Part shown: positions 27,082-40,100 of the stretch, piece after piece
Numbering within the stretch: position 1 is the first letter of the stretch
Layout: each line of letters begins with the position of its first letter
DNA from: Buchnera aphidicola (Nipponaphis monzeni)
GTDB lineage: Bacteria > Pseudomonadota > Gammaproteobacteria > Enterobacterales > Enterobacteriaceae
Length of the DNA stretch: 64,000 bases
Assembly (NCBI RefSeq): GCF_006741185.1
Contig: NZ_AP019379.1
Coordinates: 1-64,000, forward strand
Reading direction: 5' to 3'
Notes under the pieces: model-generated
What the model was told of the DNA's origin: nothing
Databases searched by the model: none
The model's input: only the letters and a program-made list of their open reading frames with translations
Program-made: the position numbers and the translations under genes

Positions 27082-28096
27082 TTAATAATATCAATAGCAC
27101 CGTTTACATTTATCAATAAATAATTTTATTTAAGTAAATATCATAGTTATAATAGTAAATATTTAATTTTAACTACAATTGATAAACATTAAAAACATAT
27201 ATAATTAGTATTTAATTCATATGTGATATTTATCAACATATATTTAGTTATTAAGTAATAATTACAATTTTCTCTGACAACCAGAATAAAAATAAGAACA
27301 ATTTTAAATTTGTATTCAAAAAAAGTTAAAAAAATATTTATTTTATTTTATTTAAAAAAATAATTAATATGAAAAATATTTTTTATTTAGAATATAACTT
27401 AAATTATAAAACTAAACATTTAATTAAATTTTGCCGAATGCCTAATTAAATTTTAATATATAAAAGTATTACAATCATTATAATGTTTAAAACATTACAC
27501 AAAAAAATTTATCTAATAATATTTAAGTAACAACATTAATAATTATATCCTGATAAAGTATATTAATAAATTATTAAAAATAATACATCATTTAATTATT
27601 ACTTATATAATAATCTGTAATTATTGTACTTACTAATTAATTATAAATTTTACATCAATAAATTTTATCTAAAATAAACGTATAAGTATTCTTTTTAAAT
27701 ATTTTATATCATTGTATCCAAATATTGATTAAAATAATTATTTTTATAATAAAAAAAACAATAAAAATTTAATCATATTAAAAATGTGCATCTTATATGA
27801 TATAATGAAGCTATTTAATTAGTTAATACTTGTACATTAAACCTATATATTTAACTATTTTATAATTTTAAATAATATTTAAAACTTATATGAATTATTC
27901 ATTTTATAAAAAAAATAATTATAAAAATTTTTTTTTAATAATACAAATATGTTTTAAATAACTATTACTAAAAATAATAACAATAATAATTAATAATTAA
28001 TAATTAATAATTAATATTTTATATTTTTTATAATATAAAATATATTATTGATCATTAATATAACTTATCTAAAGTTTATACAGGAATAATTAAATT
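27082..28096. other. Gene-free region upstream of metE
   Basis: About 1 kb without reading frames of useful length. In the Buchnera genomes I remember, glmS and glmU follow rpoH, and in E. coli metR lies divergent to metE. None is detectable here. A 7-bp tandem repeat TTAATAA (about four copies, 27990-28016) lies upstream of metE. The remainder is nearly pure A/T. Confidence 0.6.
27990..28016. repeat. 7-bp tandem repeat TTAATAA
   Basis: Three exact copies and one nearly complete copy, 80 bp upstream of metE. Probably a slippage product in low-complexity DNA; a regulatory role is possible but nothing shows it. Confidence 0.7.
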
Positions 28097-30367
28097 ATGC
28101 CTTTTTATAACCATATATTAGGTTTTCCTAGAATAGGAATAAATCGTGAATTAAAAAAATTTCAAGAAAATTATTGGTCAGGCACTATTAATAAATTAGA
28201 ATTATTATCAATTGGAAAATATTTAAGAAATAAACATTGGAAACAACAAAAAGAAGCAGGCATTGATTTATTACCTGTAGGAGATTTTGCTTGGTATGAT
28301 CATGTGCTTCATACAAGCATGTTACTAGGAAATATACCAAATAGACATAAAAATATAGACGGTTCTATAGATATAGATACATTATTTCGTATAGCTAGAG
28401 GAGTGGCTCCTACTGGAAATAGTACAACTGCATCTGAAATGACAAAATGGTTTAACACTAATTATCATTATATTGTACCTGAATTAAATAATAATTGCTC
28501 TTTTGAATATTCTTGGACTCAATTAATTGATGAGGTAGATGAAGCTTTATTATTAGGTTATAAAATTAAACCAGTTTTATTAGGTCCTATAAGTTATTTA
28601 TGGTTAGGAAAAACTACAGAAAAAACCTTTAATAAACTAGAACTGATTAATCGAATCATTCCTATATATCAACATGTAATATTAGAACTACATAAGAGGA
28701 AAATTGATTGGGTACAAATAGATGAACCAATTTTGTCTTTAGATTTACCAAACAATTGGGCTGATTCTTTTAAAAATGTTTACACCTCTTTAAACCAAGG
28801 AGTTAATATTCTCTTAACAACTTACTTTGGAAGCGTAGAACACAACTTTAATCATATTTTAAATTTACCTATACAAGGTATTCATATTGATATCGTATCT
28901 GGAAATTATGATTTAAATCAAATAAATAAAATAATACCTAATGATTGGTTATTATCTTTAGGAGTAATTAATGGAAGAAACATTTGGAGAGCAGATTTAA
29001 TTCATTTATATCGTAAATTAATTAAAATGATTAATATTCGTCCAAATATTTACATTAGTTCTTCCTGTTCTCTATTACATTGTCCTATTGATGTTAACTT
29101 AGAGCAACATTTAAATCAAGAAACTAAAAATTGGTTTTCTTTCGCTTTACAAAAATGTCATGAATTATTTCTATTAAAAACATCTTTAAATAATCACGAC
29201 ATTAATTTATTAGAAGATTGGGTAAAACCTCTTCATAGTCGTGAAACATCTAAAAAAGTGCATAAAAAAAATATTACAGAACGTATTAATAATATACAAA
29301 CTAATGAATTTAAACGTCAACACCCCTTTTCTATACGATCTAAAATTCAAAAAAAATATTTTAATTTACCTATATTACCAATTACCAGTATAGGATCATT
29401 ACCACAAACTATCAATTTAAGAAAAATGAGATCCGATTTTAAAAATTCTTATATCACCTTTGACGAGTATAACAAAGGTATTAAAAAGTACATTAAAGAT
29501 TGTATTGCAAAACAAGAAATTTTAGATTTAGATGTATTAGTGCACGGTGAACCAGAAAGAAATGATATGGTTGAATATTTTGGAGAGCACTTAGATGGTT
29601 TTGTTTTTACTAAAAATGGTTGGGTGCAAAGTTATGGATCAAGATGCGTTAAGCCTCCTATAATTATTGGAGATATTAGTCGTAATAAACCAATTACCAT
29701 TAAATGGATTTCATATGCTCAATCTTTAACGAATAAACCTGTTAAAGGTATGCTTACTGGCCCTGTAACTATATTATGCTGGTCTTTCCCTAGAGAAGAT
29801 TTATCAAAATCTAAAATTGCTATGCAAATTGCATTGGCTCTTAAAGATGAAGTATTAGACCTAGAAAATGCAGGAATAAATATTATTCAAATAGATGAAC
29901 CTGCGTTAAGAGAAGGATTACCTTTAAGAAAATCAAAATGGAATAAATATTTATCTTGGGCAACAAAATCTTTTTGTCTAAGTGCTGCTAGCGTTAAAGA
30001 CTCTACTCAAATACATACTCATATGTGTTATTGTGAATTTAAAGATATTATGAATGCTATAATTCAATTAGATGTAGATGTTATTACTCTTGAGGCTACT
30101 AGATCCAATTTAAAATTATTAAAATTTTTTAGAGATGCACGATATTTAAATGAAATCGGACCAGGAATATATGATATACACTCTCCTAATATTCCAACTG
30201 TCGATTCCATTAAAAAATTATTAAAAACTGCTATACATTATATTTCACCTAATCGTTTATGGGTAAACCCTGATTGTGGTTTAAAAACTAGATCATGGAA
30301 AGAAGTAGAAAAATCACTACAGAATATGGTTACAGCAACAAAAGATATTAGAAAATTAATTCAATAA
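28097..30367 (+). CDS. metE: Cobalamin-independent methionine synthase
   Basis: MetE transfers the methyl group of methyltetrahydrofolate (glutamylated) to homocysteine, the last step of methionine synthesis. It is full length at 756 aa (E. coli 753), with two homologous barrels. Zinc ligands are visible in HTHMCYC (His and Cys) and in NPDCGLKTR (second Cys) near the C-terminus. The N-terminus MPFYNHILGFPRIGINRELK is typical, with an AGGAA ribosome site. MetF in this window supplies the methyl donor. Confidence 0.98.
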   Translation: MPFYNHILGFPRIGINRELKKFQENYWSGTINKLELLSIGKYLRNKHWKQQKEAGIDLLPVGDFAWYDHVLHTSMLLGNIPNRHKNIDGSIDIDTLFRIARGVAPTGNSTTASEMTKWFNTNYHYIVPELNNNCSFEYSWTQLIDEVDEALLLGYKIKPVLLGPISYLWLGKTTEKTFNKLELINRIIPIYQHVILELHKRKIDWVQIDEPILSLDLPNNWADSFKNVYTSLNQGVNILLTTYFGSVEHNFNHILNLPIQGIHIDIVSGNYDLNQINKIIPNDWLLSLGVINGRNIWRADLIHLYRKLIKMINIRPNIYISSSCSLLHCPIDVNLEQHLNQETKNWFSFALQKCHELFLLKTSLNNHDINLLEDWVKPLHSRETSKKVHKKNITERINNIQTNEFKRQHPFSIRSKIQKKYFNLPILPITSIGSLPQTINLRKMRSDFKNSYITFDEYNKGIKKYIKDCIAKQEILDLDVLVHGEPERNDMVEYFGEHLDGFVFTKNGWVQSYGSRCVKPPIIIGDISRNKPITIKWISYAQSLTNKPVKGMLTGPVTILCWSFPREDLSKSKIAMQIALALKDEVLDLENAGINIIQIDEPALREGLPLRKSKWNKYLSWATKSFCLSAASVKDSTQIHTHMCYCEFKDIMNAIIQLDVDVITLEATRSNLKLLKFFRDARYLNEIGPGIYDIHSPNIPTVDSIKKLLKTAIHYISPNRLWVNPDCGLKTRSWKEVEKSLQNMVTATKDIRKLIQ

Positions 30368-30380
30368 ATATAATTTTAAA

Positions 30381-30423
30381 AAATTAAGTAAAAAGGATGC
30401 AGTTTATCTTTTTTACTTAATTT
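30381..30423 (+). terminator. metE terminator hairpin
   Basis: An 18-bp stem with a single G-U wobble (arms 30381-30398 and 30406-30423, loop 7 nt), 13 bp after the metE stop. The 3' arm contains a six-T run. Strong candidate terminator. Confidence 0.82.
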
Positions 30424-31147
30424 ATTATAAAATAAGACAGTATAATTTTGTTAGAATTAATCATTTATATATTGTTATGATAAATATCATATTGTTTTAA
30501 ATAAAAAATATTAATTTATATTGTTACTTTTATCCATTATTTTTTAGATATATTTAATTTTATTAAAAATTTATTTAACAATTTAAACATTTTCCTATAC
30601 ATCAAATAATAAAATACAAATAAAATTTACAAATTAAATAATATTTTTAACAATAACTAAAAGATTCGTAGATATTAATCATTAGAATATTATAAAATAA
30701 ACATTTTATAGAGACTACAAACCATAGCGTATAATATTAAAGTATTAACACTATTGCTAGTAGTATCTTTTTATATACATATAATATATAAATATATATA
30801 CTTATTAAGTAAAATATATAGTAAATCATCGTTAATGTTTTAAATATATGAATATAAAATAATAATAAAATTGTTAAATATTTTATCAATTTTTTGTAAA
30901 GTATAAACGTTTATTTATTTTAATTATTTAAATTCAATTAATTAATTTTACTATTTATATTAAGATAAATAAACATTTTTTAAATATTTACAAACTTAAA
31001 CATCATATATTATTTAAAATATATTTTTAAATGTATTTTAAAATTAATTAACTAAATTTAAATTTGTATAATACACCCTATAAAATATATATTTTTTTAT
31101 ATAAACATTTATTTAAAAAATAGTAAATTCTTAAAAAAATTAAATTT
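30424..31147. other. Gene-free region between metE and purH
   Basis: A 724-bp stretch between two convergent genes. It contains only AT-rich DNA with no frame, RNA gene or clear hairpin that I can recognise. Confidence 0.5.
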
Positions 31148-32719
31148 TTAATGTCTAAAATGTCTAATTGTAGTAAAAATCATAGCAATATTATATTTAT
31201 TAGCAGTGTCAATTACTTCTTGATCACGTATAGAACCCCCTGGTTGAATGATACAAGAAATACCCAATTTAGCAGCTTCATGTACATTATCAGAAAATGG
31301 TAAAAAAGCATCTGATGCCAAAATTGCTCCGTTAACATCTTGATTTCGATTTTTAGCTTTAATGTTAGCTAAAATAGTTGCATCAATTCTACTCATTTGT
31401 CCAGCCCCAATAGCAATAGTTTTACAATTTTTAACATATATAATTGCATTTGATTTAACAAATTTAACTATTTTCCAAGCAAAAATAATATCTATCATTT
31501 CTTGCTTATTAGGAGATTTAGTACTTACTAACTTCCATTGATTGATATTAATAGTTTTTCGATCAGATTCTTGTAATAATATCCCTCCACTTACATATTT
31601 AAAATTTAACTCTCTCCATTTACTATATAAATTTTTAATAATTAAAATTTTTACATTTGGTTTCTGATTCATAACGCGCTCAACTGATGAATCATAAGGA
31701 AGAGTTACAATAACTTCTACAAATCTGTTTTCAATAATCATATTAGCTATATTTATATCTATAGGATTATTAAATGCGATAACCCCTCCAAAAGCTGATA
31801 TAGAATCTGCTTCATAAGCAGATTGATATGCTTGAAATATTGATTCTTCAGTTGATACACTACATGGATTACCATGTTTCACAATAACACAAGTAGGTTC
31901 TTTGAATTCTTTTACACATTCTAATGCAGTGTCAGCATCTAATATATTATTAAAGGATAAAGTTTTTCCTTGCGCCTGAAATGAACTACTAATACTTCCT
32001 CGTAATATAGGATGTCTTACATATAAACAAGATTTTTGGTGTTGATTTTCTCCATATATCAATTGTTGTTTTTTGACATAATATGTATGTAACAATTCAG
32101 GAAAATTTTTATTTTTAATAATATTATTTTCATTCAATGATTTAAAATATTTCAAAATAACTTTATCATAATTAGATATATATGTTAACGCTTTAATAGC
32201 TAAATTTAATCGAGTATTTAGTGTAATATTACTTTTATCTATATATTTTAATATTGTATTATAGTCAGAAGGATGTACAATTGTAACAATATTATTATAA
32301 TTTTTTATAGCTGCCCGTATAATTGAAGGACCACCTATATCAATATATTCAAGCATTTTTTCAATTTTAAAATTTTTATTTGTCAACATTTTTTGAAAAG
32401 GGTAAAAATTTACTACTACCATATCAAAAAAAATTATATCCTGACCATAAAATAACTTGCTGTCAATATTAGAATTACCTAAAATACCAGCATAAATTTT
32501 AGGATGTAAAGTTTTTATACGACCATTCATTATTTCTGGAAAATTAACTAAATCAGATAATTCTGTCACTTTTATTCCTGACATTCTCAATTTCTTAGAA
32601 GTTCCTCCAGTAGAAAATAACGATACATCATTTTGTGTAAGTTTTTTAGCAAATTCTATAATATTAGATTTGTCGTATACACTAATTAAAACATTTTTTA
32701 TTTTATATATTTTTTGCAT
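31148..32719 (-). CDS. purH: Bifunctional AICAR transformylase/IMP cyclohydrolase
   Basis: PurH formylates AICAR and closes the ring to IMP. The N-terminal cyclohydrolase domain has SVYDKSNI and the STGGTSKKL phosphate loop. The C-terminal transformylase keeps the Lys-His pair in VKHGNPC. The length is 523 aa (E. coli 529). No other de novo purine gene is seen nearby. In Buchnera PurH is thought to recycle the AICAR released by histidine biosynthesis. Confidence 0.97.
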   Translation of the reverse strand: MQKIYKIKNVLISVYDKSNIIEFAKKLTQNDVSLFSTGGTSKKLRMSGIKVTELSDLVNFPEIMNGRIKTLHPKIYAGILGNSNIDSKLFYGQDIIFFDMVVVNFYPFQKMLTNKNFKIEKMLEYIDIGGPSIIRAAIKNYNNIVTIVHPSDYNTILKYIDKSNITLNTRLNLAIKALTYISNYDKVILKYFKSLNENNIIKNKNFPELLHTYYVKKQQLIYGENQHQKSCLYVRHPILRGSISSSFQAQGKTLSFNNILDADTALECVKEFKEPTCVIVKHGNPCSVSTEESIFQAYQSAYEADSISAFGGVIAFNNPIDINIANMIIENRFVEVIVTLPYDSSVERVMNQKPNVKILIIKNLYSKWRELNFKYVSGGILLQESDRKTININQWKLVSTKSPNKQEMIDIIFAWKIVKFVKSNAIIYVKNCKTIAIGAGQMSRIDATILANIKAKNRNQDVNGAILASDAFLPFSDNVHEAAKLGISCIIQPGGSIRDQEVIDTANKYNIAMIFTTIRHFRH

Positions 32720-32791
32720 TACAAATCCTATATAACATATGATAAACTATATTTAATAACAAAATAAATTATTATTTAATAATACAATAAA

Positions 32792-32823
32792 CAACAGCTA
32801 CCTATTTTATAATATAGCTGTTG
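32792..32823 (-). terminator. rpoBC operon terminator
   Basis: A 9-bp stem CAACAGCTA/TAGCTGTTG with a 14-nt loop, 40 bp after the rpoC stop. On the minus strand it is followed by a T-rich stretch (TTTATTGTATT). Its G-C pairs stand out from the surroundings. Confidence 0.78.
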
Positions 32824-32863
32824 CTATAAATTTGGATAATAAATGCATTAGTATTTATATAAA

Positions 32864-35800
32864 TTATAAATCGTTAGAATTTAACATTTTAGATAAATGT
32901 GCAGAGGCTTCTTCTACACTAGTTTTATTTGTATTATTAATTGTTGTATGTTTTTTTTTATAACGCTTTTTTGTACGTTCTTTATGATATGTATATCCAG
33001 TACCTGCAGGTATAAGGCGCCCTACAATTACATTCTCTTTTAGTCCTCTTAATTCATCTTTTTTACCACCTACAGCAGCTTCAGTTAAAACTCTAGTAGT
33101 TTCTTGAAATGATGCTGCTGAAATAAATGATTCTGTCGCAAGCGAAGCTTTAGTAATACCTAATAAATCTCTAGAAAAATAAGCTATTTTTTTTCCTTTA
33201 GATTTCAATTTTTCATTTTCTACCTTTACTCTAGAATACTCTACTTGTTCACCATGAATAAATTTAGAATCTCCCGAATGTTTAATAGTTACCTTTCTTA
33301 ACATTTGTCGTACAATAACTTCAATATGCTTATCGTTAATTTTAACACCTTGTAATTTATATACGTCTTGTACTTCATTAATAATATATTTAGTAACAGC
33401 TTCTACACCTCTCAATCTTAAAATATCATGAGGAGATTCTGGACCATCAGATATTACATCTCCTTTTTCTACTTGTTCACCTTCAAATACATTAATTTGC
33501 CTCCACTTAGGAATCATCTCTTCATAAATTTTTGCATTGTTATTCGGAGTAATAATTAATCTTCTTTTACCTTTAGTTTCTTTTCCAAAAGAAATTAAAC
33601 CACTAATTTCTGCTAAAATTGCTAGTTCTTTAGAACGCCTAGCTTCAAATAAATCAGCTACTCTAGGTAACCCCCCTGTAATATCTTTAGTACCACTTAA
33701 TTCTTGAGGTATCCTAGCTAATGTATCACCTGAGTGAATTTTAGATGAATCATTCAATTGAACAATAGTTTTTCCAGGTAAAAAATATTGTACTGAAACA
33801 TCAGTCCCAGGAATAAGTACATCATTACCTCTTGAATCAACTATTTTTAAAGCAGGCCTTAAATCTTTTCCTGTACCAGTACGTTCGGATGTTTCTAGTA
33901 TTACAATAGAAGTTAAACCTGTCAAATCATCGGTTTGTTTAGTAATACTTTGTCCATCAATCATATCTAAAAATTTTATATAACCATTTACTTCTGTAAT
34001 AACTGGTATAGTATGGGGGTCCCAAGTTGCAATAATTTCTCCAGAAATAACTTTGTCTCCGTCAACTTTTTTCATGATCGAACCATAAGGTACTTTATAA
34101 CTTTCTTGAATTCTACCAAGAGTATCAACAACATTTAATTCTACATTTCTAGAAATAATTACAATATTTCCTTCGAAATTTCTTACTGATCGAATATTAT
34201 TAATTTTAATCACACCATTATTTTTTATTTGCACATTTGATTCTGTAGCTATTTTAGAAGCAGCTCCTCCAATGTGAAATGTACGCATAGTTAATTGAGT
34301 GCCCGGTTCACCAATAGATTGAGCAGCGATAACACCAATAGATTCTCCTTTTTTTACAAGATTACCTCTAGATAAATCAATTCCATAGCAATAAACACAT
34401 ACTCCAAAATCAGTCTGGCAATTAACAATAGATCTAACCTTGATGTTATCAATAGAATACATTTCTAAAAGACTACAATGTTTTTCTTCAATAATAACAT
34501 TTCTTCGAATTAATATTTCAGATGAATGTGGTTTTAATATGTTATTAGCGACAACTCTTCCTAGTACTCTTTCTCTTAATGCTTCCTTTACTTCGCCCCC
34601 GTCTATTAATGGCTTCATATTAATACCTTCAAAAGAATTACAATCATCTTCAGTTACTACTAAATCTTGTGCAACATCAACTAATCGACGTGTTAAGTAA
34701 CCAGAATTAGCTGTTTTTAAAGCCGTATCTGCTAATCCTTTTCTTGCTCCATGTGTAGAAATAAAATATTGTAATACATTTAAACCTTCTCTGAAATTAG
34801 CAATTATGGGAGTTTCAATAATTGATCCATCAGGTTTAGCCATGAGCCCTCTCATTCCCGCTAACTGTCGTATTTGTGCAGCTGACCCCCTTGCTCCAGA
34901 ATCTGCCATCATAAATATACTATTAAAAGAAATTTGTTTTTTTAAATCACCAGCAGCATTGTGTACAAACTCTACAGATAAATTTTCCATCATAGCTTTA
35001 GCTATTTTTTCATTAGCCGCTGCCCATATGTCAATAACTTTATTATATCTTTCACCTGATGTAACTAATCCTGATTGAAATTGTTCTTGAATTTCTGCAA
35101 CTTCTGTTTCAGCATCTAAAATTAAATCTGATTTGCAAGTAGGTATAACCATGTCATCAATACCTACAGAAGTTCCAGAACGTGCAGCATATTTAAAACC
35201 TGTATACATTATTTGATCTGCAAAGTTAACTGTTTTTTTAATTCCTAAAATTCGATAACAAATGTTCAACATTTTTGATATTGATGTTTTTATTAATGTT
35301 TTGTTTACTGTTGAAAATGGAATCCCTTTGGGAACTATCATCCAAAGAATAGCTCTTCCAATAGTAGTATCAACGATTTTTGTATTTTTTGTAAAAGAAT
35401 CATCTTTATTCTTAGTATATTCAGTAATTTTTACTTTTACTATTGTATGCAATTCAGCTATACTTAGTTGATAGATTTGTTCTGCTTCCTCTGGCCCAGA
35501 AAGAAACATTCCTTCCCCTTTTCCATTAATTTTTTTACGAGTCATATAATATAAACCCAATACAACATCTTGCGAAGGCACAATTATTGGTTCACCATTA
35601 GCTGGTGATAAAATATTATTCGTTGACATCATTAAAGTACGAGCTTCTTTTTGTGCCTCTATAGTTAATGGTACATGTACAGCCATTTGATCTCCATCAA
35701 AATCTGCATTATATGACGCACATACCAATGGATGTAATTGTATAGCTTTTCCTTCTATTAAGATAGGTTCAAAAGCTTGAATACCAAGTCTATGTAAAGT

Positions 35801-37081
35801 AGGAGCCCTATTAAGTAATACTAAATATTCTTTAATAACTTCATCTAAAATATCCCATACTATAGGTTCTTCTCTTTCCACCATTTTTTTAGCAGCTTTA
35901 ATCGTAGTTGCTAAATTACGTAACTCTAACTTTCCATATATAAATGGTTTAAATAATTCTAAAGCCATTTTTTTAGGCAATCCACATTGATGTAATCTTA
36001 AGTAAGGACCGACAGTGATCACTGACCTTCCTGAATAATCTACTCTTTTACCTAACAAATTTTGTCGAAATCTTCCTTGTTTACCTTTAATCATATCAGC
36101 TAATGATTTTAATGGTCTTTTATTTGACCCAGTTATTGCTTTACCTCGTCTTCCATTATCTAATAATGCATCTACTGCTTCTTGTAACATTCTTTTTTCA
36201 TTCTTTACAATAATATCTGGTGCTGATAACTCTAGTAAACGTTTAAGACGATTATTTCTGTTAATTACTCTACGATATAAATCATTTAAATCAGATGTAG
36301 CAAACCTTCCTCCATCTAATGGTACCAGTGGTCTTAAATCAGGTGGAAGAATAGGCAATACTGTAAGAATCATCCATTCTGGTTTATTTTTAGATTGAAT
36401 GAAAGATTCCATCAACTTAATACGTTTTGTTAATTTTTTAGATTTTGTATCAGAGTGCGTTTCATTTAAAGATAATCTTAATTCTGCACATTTCTGTTTT
36501 AAATCTATATTTTTTAATAATTTTTGTATTGCTTCAGCCCCCATACATGCATCAAATTCATCTCCAAATTCTTCTAAAGAATTTATGTATTGCTCCTCTG
36601 AAAGAATCTGTCCTTTTTCAAGAGTTGTTAATCCTTCTTCAACAACTATATAAGATTCAAAATAAAGCACCCTTTCTATATCTTTCAATGGTAAATCTAA
36701 TAATAATCCAATTCTAGAAGGTAATGATTTTAAAAACCAAATATGAGCGGTTGGAGAAGCTAGTTCTATATGTCCCATTCTATTTCTTCTAACTTTACTT
36801 TGAGTAACTTCTACTCCACATTTTTCACAAATTACTCCTCTATGTTTTAGCCTTTTATATTTTCCACACAAACATTCATAATCTTTAATAGGACCAAAAA
36901 TTCGCGCGCAAAACAAACCATCTCGTTCCGGTTTAAAAGTTCGATAATTAATAGTTTCTGGTTTTTTAACTTCTCCAAAAGACCATGAACGAATAACATC
37001 TGGTGAAGCTAACGAAATTTTGATAGAATTAAATTCTTCAGTTTTTTTTTGTCCTTTTAAAAATTTGAGTAAATCTTTCAT
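32864..37081 (-). CDS. rpoC: RNA polymerase subunit beta prime
   Basis: Beta prime carries half of the RNA polymerase active centre. It has the N-terminal zinc ribbon CLCGKYK and CEKCGVEV, the catalytic [12 protein letters not shown] with its three aspartates, the bridge/trigger regions, and a second zinc site with CVYCYGIDL. At 1,405 aa it matches E. coli (1,407). It follows rpoB by 112 bp on the same strand. Confidence 0.99.
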   Translation of the reverse strand: MKDLLKFLKGQKKTEEFNSIKISLASPDVIRSWSFGEVKKPETINYRTFKPERDGLFCARIFGPIKDYECLCGKYKRLKHRGVICEKCGVEVTQSKVRRNRMGHIELASPTAHIWFLKSLPSRIGLLLDLPLKDIERVLYFESYIVVEEGLTTLEKGQILSEEQYINSLEEFGDEFDACMGAEAIQKLLKNIDLKQKCAELRLSLNETHSDTKSKKLTKRIKLMESFIQSKNKPEWMILTVLPILPPDLRPLVPLDGGRFATSDLNDLYRRVINRNNRLKRLLELSAPDIIVKNEKRMLQEAVDALLDNGRRGKAITGSNKRPLKSLADMIKGKQGRFRQNLLGKRVDYSGRSVITVGPYLRLHQCGLPKKMALELFKPFIYGKLELRNLATTIKAAKKMVEREEPIVWDILDEVIKEYLVLLNRAPTLHRLGIQAFEPILIEGKAIQLHPLVCASYNADFDGDQMAVHVPLTIEAQKEARTLMMSTNNILSPANGEPIIVPSQDVVLGLYYMTRKKINGKGEGMFLSGPEEAEQIYQLSIAELHTIVKVKITEYTKNKDDSFTKNTKIVDTTIGRAILWMIVPKGIPFSTVNKTLIKTSISKMLNICYRILGIKKTVNFADQIMYTGFKYAARSGTSVGIDDMVIPTCKSDLILDAETEVAEIQEQFQSGLVTSGERYNKVIDIWAAANEKIAKAMMENLSVEFVHNAAGDLKKQISFNSIFMMADSGARGSAAQIRQLAGMRGLMAKPDGSIIETPIIANFREGLNVLQYFISTHGARKGLADTALKTANSGYLTRRLVDVAQDLVVTEDDCNSFEGINMKPLIDGGEVKEALRERVLGRVVANNILKPHSSEILIRRNVIIEEKHCSLLEMYSIDNIKVRSIVNCQTDFGVCVYCYGIDLSRGNLVKKGESIGVIAAQSIGEPGTQLTMRTFHIGGAASKIATESNVQIKNNGVIKINNIRSVRNFEGNIVIISRNVELNVVDTLGRIQESYKVPYGSIMKKVDGDKVISGEIIATWDPHTIPVITEVNGYIKFLDMIDGQSITKQTDDLTGLTSIVILETSERTGTGKDLRPALKIVDSRGNDVLIPGTDVSVQYFLPGKTIVQLNDSSKIHSGDTLARIPQELSGTKDITGGLPRVADLFEARRSKELAILAEISGLISFGKETKGKRRLIITPNNNAKIYEEMIPKWRQINVFEGEQVEKGDVISDGPESPHDILRLRGVEAVTKYIINEVQDVYKLQGVKINDKHIEVIVRQMLRKVTIKHSGDSKFIHGEQVEYSRVKVENEKLKSKGKKIAYFSRDLLGITKASLATESFISAASFQETTRVLTEAAVGGKKDELRGLKENVIVGRLIPAGTGYTYHKERTKKRYKKKHTTINNTNKTSVEEASAHLSKMLNSNDL

Positions 37082-37193
37082 AGATTAACCCCTGTTTAAT
37101 CACATAATAATTAGTAAAAAAATAATTCTATAAAAAATTAATAGAACATAACATTTTGAAATTAATTGAACTATATTAAGAACTTTGATACCT

Positions 37194-40100
37194 TTATTCA
37201 TCTTCTAATTCAATGTTAATTCCTAACGAACGTATTTCTTTTAATAATACGTTAAATGATTCTGGCATTCCAGGATGCATTTTATAATTTCCATCAACGA
37301 TATTTTTATACATTTTAGTTCGTCCACTTACATCATCAGATTTTACAGTAAGCATTTCTTGTAAAGTATAAGAAGCACCATATGCTTCTAAAGCCCAAAC
37401 TTCCATTTCACCAAATCTTTGGCCTCCGAATTGAGCTTTACCTCCTAATGGTTGCTGTGTAACTAAACTATAAGATCCAGTAGATCTAGCATGCATTTTA
37501 TCATCTACAAGATGATTTAATTTTAACATGTACATATAACCAACAGTTACAGGTCTTTCAAATTTTTCTCCAGTCCGTCCATCAAATAATGTAATTTGTC
37601 CAGAAGTAGACAAATTAGCAAGCTTAAGCATTTCTTTAATTTCGTTTTCTTTAGCACCATCAAACACCGGGCTTGCTACTGGAATACCTTTTCTATAATT
37701 GTGAGCTAAAGTATATATCTCTTGATCTGATAAACAATTTACATTAACTTTTTGGCGCGTGCTATCTCCGATATTAAAAACTTTTTGAATAAAAGACCGT
37801 AACTCAGATATCTTTTTTTGTTCTTTTAACATTGTATCAATAATTTCCCCAATACCTTTAGCAGCCATACCTAAATGTGTTTCTAAAATTTGTCCAATAT
37901 TCATTCTAGATGGAACACCTAATGGATTTAACACTATATCTATAGGTATACCTTTTTCATCGTAAGGCATGTCTTCAACAGGATTTATTTTAGAAATCAC
38001 TCCTTTATTTCCATGACGTCCAGCCATTTTATCTCCGGTTTGCACTTGTCGTTTTACAGCTAAATATACTTTAACAATTTTTAAAACACCTGGAGCTAAA
38101 TCATCTCCTTTCATTATTTTTTTGCGTTTTTTTTCTAATGTACTTTCAAACTTTTTATAAAGAATATTGAGTTGCTGCGATAACCGTTCTATTTTTTTTT
38201 GTGTTTTAATTTGTATTAATTTTATTTTAAACCATTGATTACGTGGCAAAATTAATAATTTATCTTTTGAAATTCCATTAGTAATTAAAATATGATATAT
38301 TTGATCAAAAATATTATTTTCAAAAATATTACGTTCTTCTATTAAATCATTTTTAATTTTTTGCAATTGCATATGCTCTATTTCTAATGCTCTCTTATCT
38401 TTTTTAATTCCATCTCTTGTAAATATTTGTACGTCAATAATAGTTCCTGAAGTTCCGTTTGGCACCCTTAACGAAGAATCTTTTACATCAGATGCTTTTT
38501 CTCCAAAAATAGCACGTAACAACTTTTCTTCTGGAGTTAATTGAGTTTCTCCTTTAGGGGTAACTTTTCCTATTAGAATATCACCACCTTTTACTTCTGC
38601 ACCTACATAAACAATACCAGAAGCATCCAATTTAGATAATGCAGATTCACCTACATTAGGTATGTCGGCAGTAATTTCCTCAGGACCTAATTTAGTATCT
38701 CTAGATATACACGAAAGTTCTTGAATATGAATAGTAGTAAATCTATCTTCTTGAACAATTTTTTCAGAAATTAAAATAGAATCTTCAAAATTATATCCAT
38801 TCCAGGGCATAAAAGCTACACGCATATTTTGTCCTAGAGCTAATTCACCTAAATCAGTTGAGGGTCCATCCGCTAATACATCACCAACATGGACTATATC
38901 GTGTATAGAAATGCAAGGTGTTTGATTAATACAGGTATTTTGATTAGATCTTGTATATTTAGTTAGATTATAAATATCAATCCCAGATTCACCTGATTGT
39001 GTTTCTTGACTGAATACTTTTATTACAATCCTGGAAGCATCAATATATTGAACAATACCTCCTCTTTTCGCTATCACTGTTACTCCAGAATCAACAGCAA
39101 CAACTCTTTCTACTCCAGTTCCTACTAACGGTTTATCAGGTTTAATTGTAGGAACCGCTTGTCTTTGCATATTAGCGCCCATTAAAGCTCTGTTCGCATC
39201 ATCATGCTCTAAAAATGGAATTAACGATGCACCTACAGAAACTATTTGTTGAGTAGATACATCCATGTAATCAATATGCTCAGCAGTAAATAAACCTGAT
39301 TCACCTTTATTTCTACAAGTAATTAACTCATCAATAAAAAAATTATTTTTATCTAAATTTGTATTAGCTTGAGCAATTACGTAATTGCCTTCTTCAATTG
39401 CAGATAAGTAATGTATTTTATTAGTCACTAACTTATTGCATACCTTTCTATAAGGAGTTTCTAAAAATCCATATATATTAGTACGAGCATATACAGATAG
39501 AGAGTTAATTAAACCAATATTGGGACCTTCTGGAGTCTCTATTGGGCATACTCGACCATAATGTGTAGGATGTACATCTCTAACTTCAAAACCAGCTCTC
39601 TCCCTAGTTAAACCTCCAATTCCTAAAGCTGAAATTCTTCTTTTGTGAGTAATTTCAGATAATGGATTATTTTGATCCATAAATTGCGATAATTGACTAG
39701 ATCCAAAAAATTCTTTTACAGCTGCAGAAATAGGTTTTGCATTAATAATATCTTGAGGAACTAAATTTTCTATATCACCTAAAGACAAACGCTCTTTAAC
39801 TGCTCGTTCTACTCTTATTAATCCAATTCTAAATTGATTTTCTGCCATTTCTCCAACAGATCTAATTCTACGATTACCTAAATGATCAATATCATCTATT
39901 TTTCCTTTTCCATTTCTAATATCAATTAGTTTTTTAATAACATTAATAATATCAAATTTATTTAAAATAGAAGAACCTTCAGATATTTTTTGATTTAAAG
40001 AATAATTGAATTTCATTCTTCCTACCGGAGATAAATCATATCTATCTTCGATAAAAAATAAGTTTTCGAATAAATGCTCTGCAGCTTCAAGAGTAGGAGG

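Noticed and set aside
34440-35078. Open frames antisense to rpoC
   Set aside because: They are shadows of the rpoC reading frame; composition and lack of any family motif give no support.
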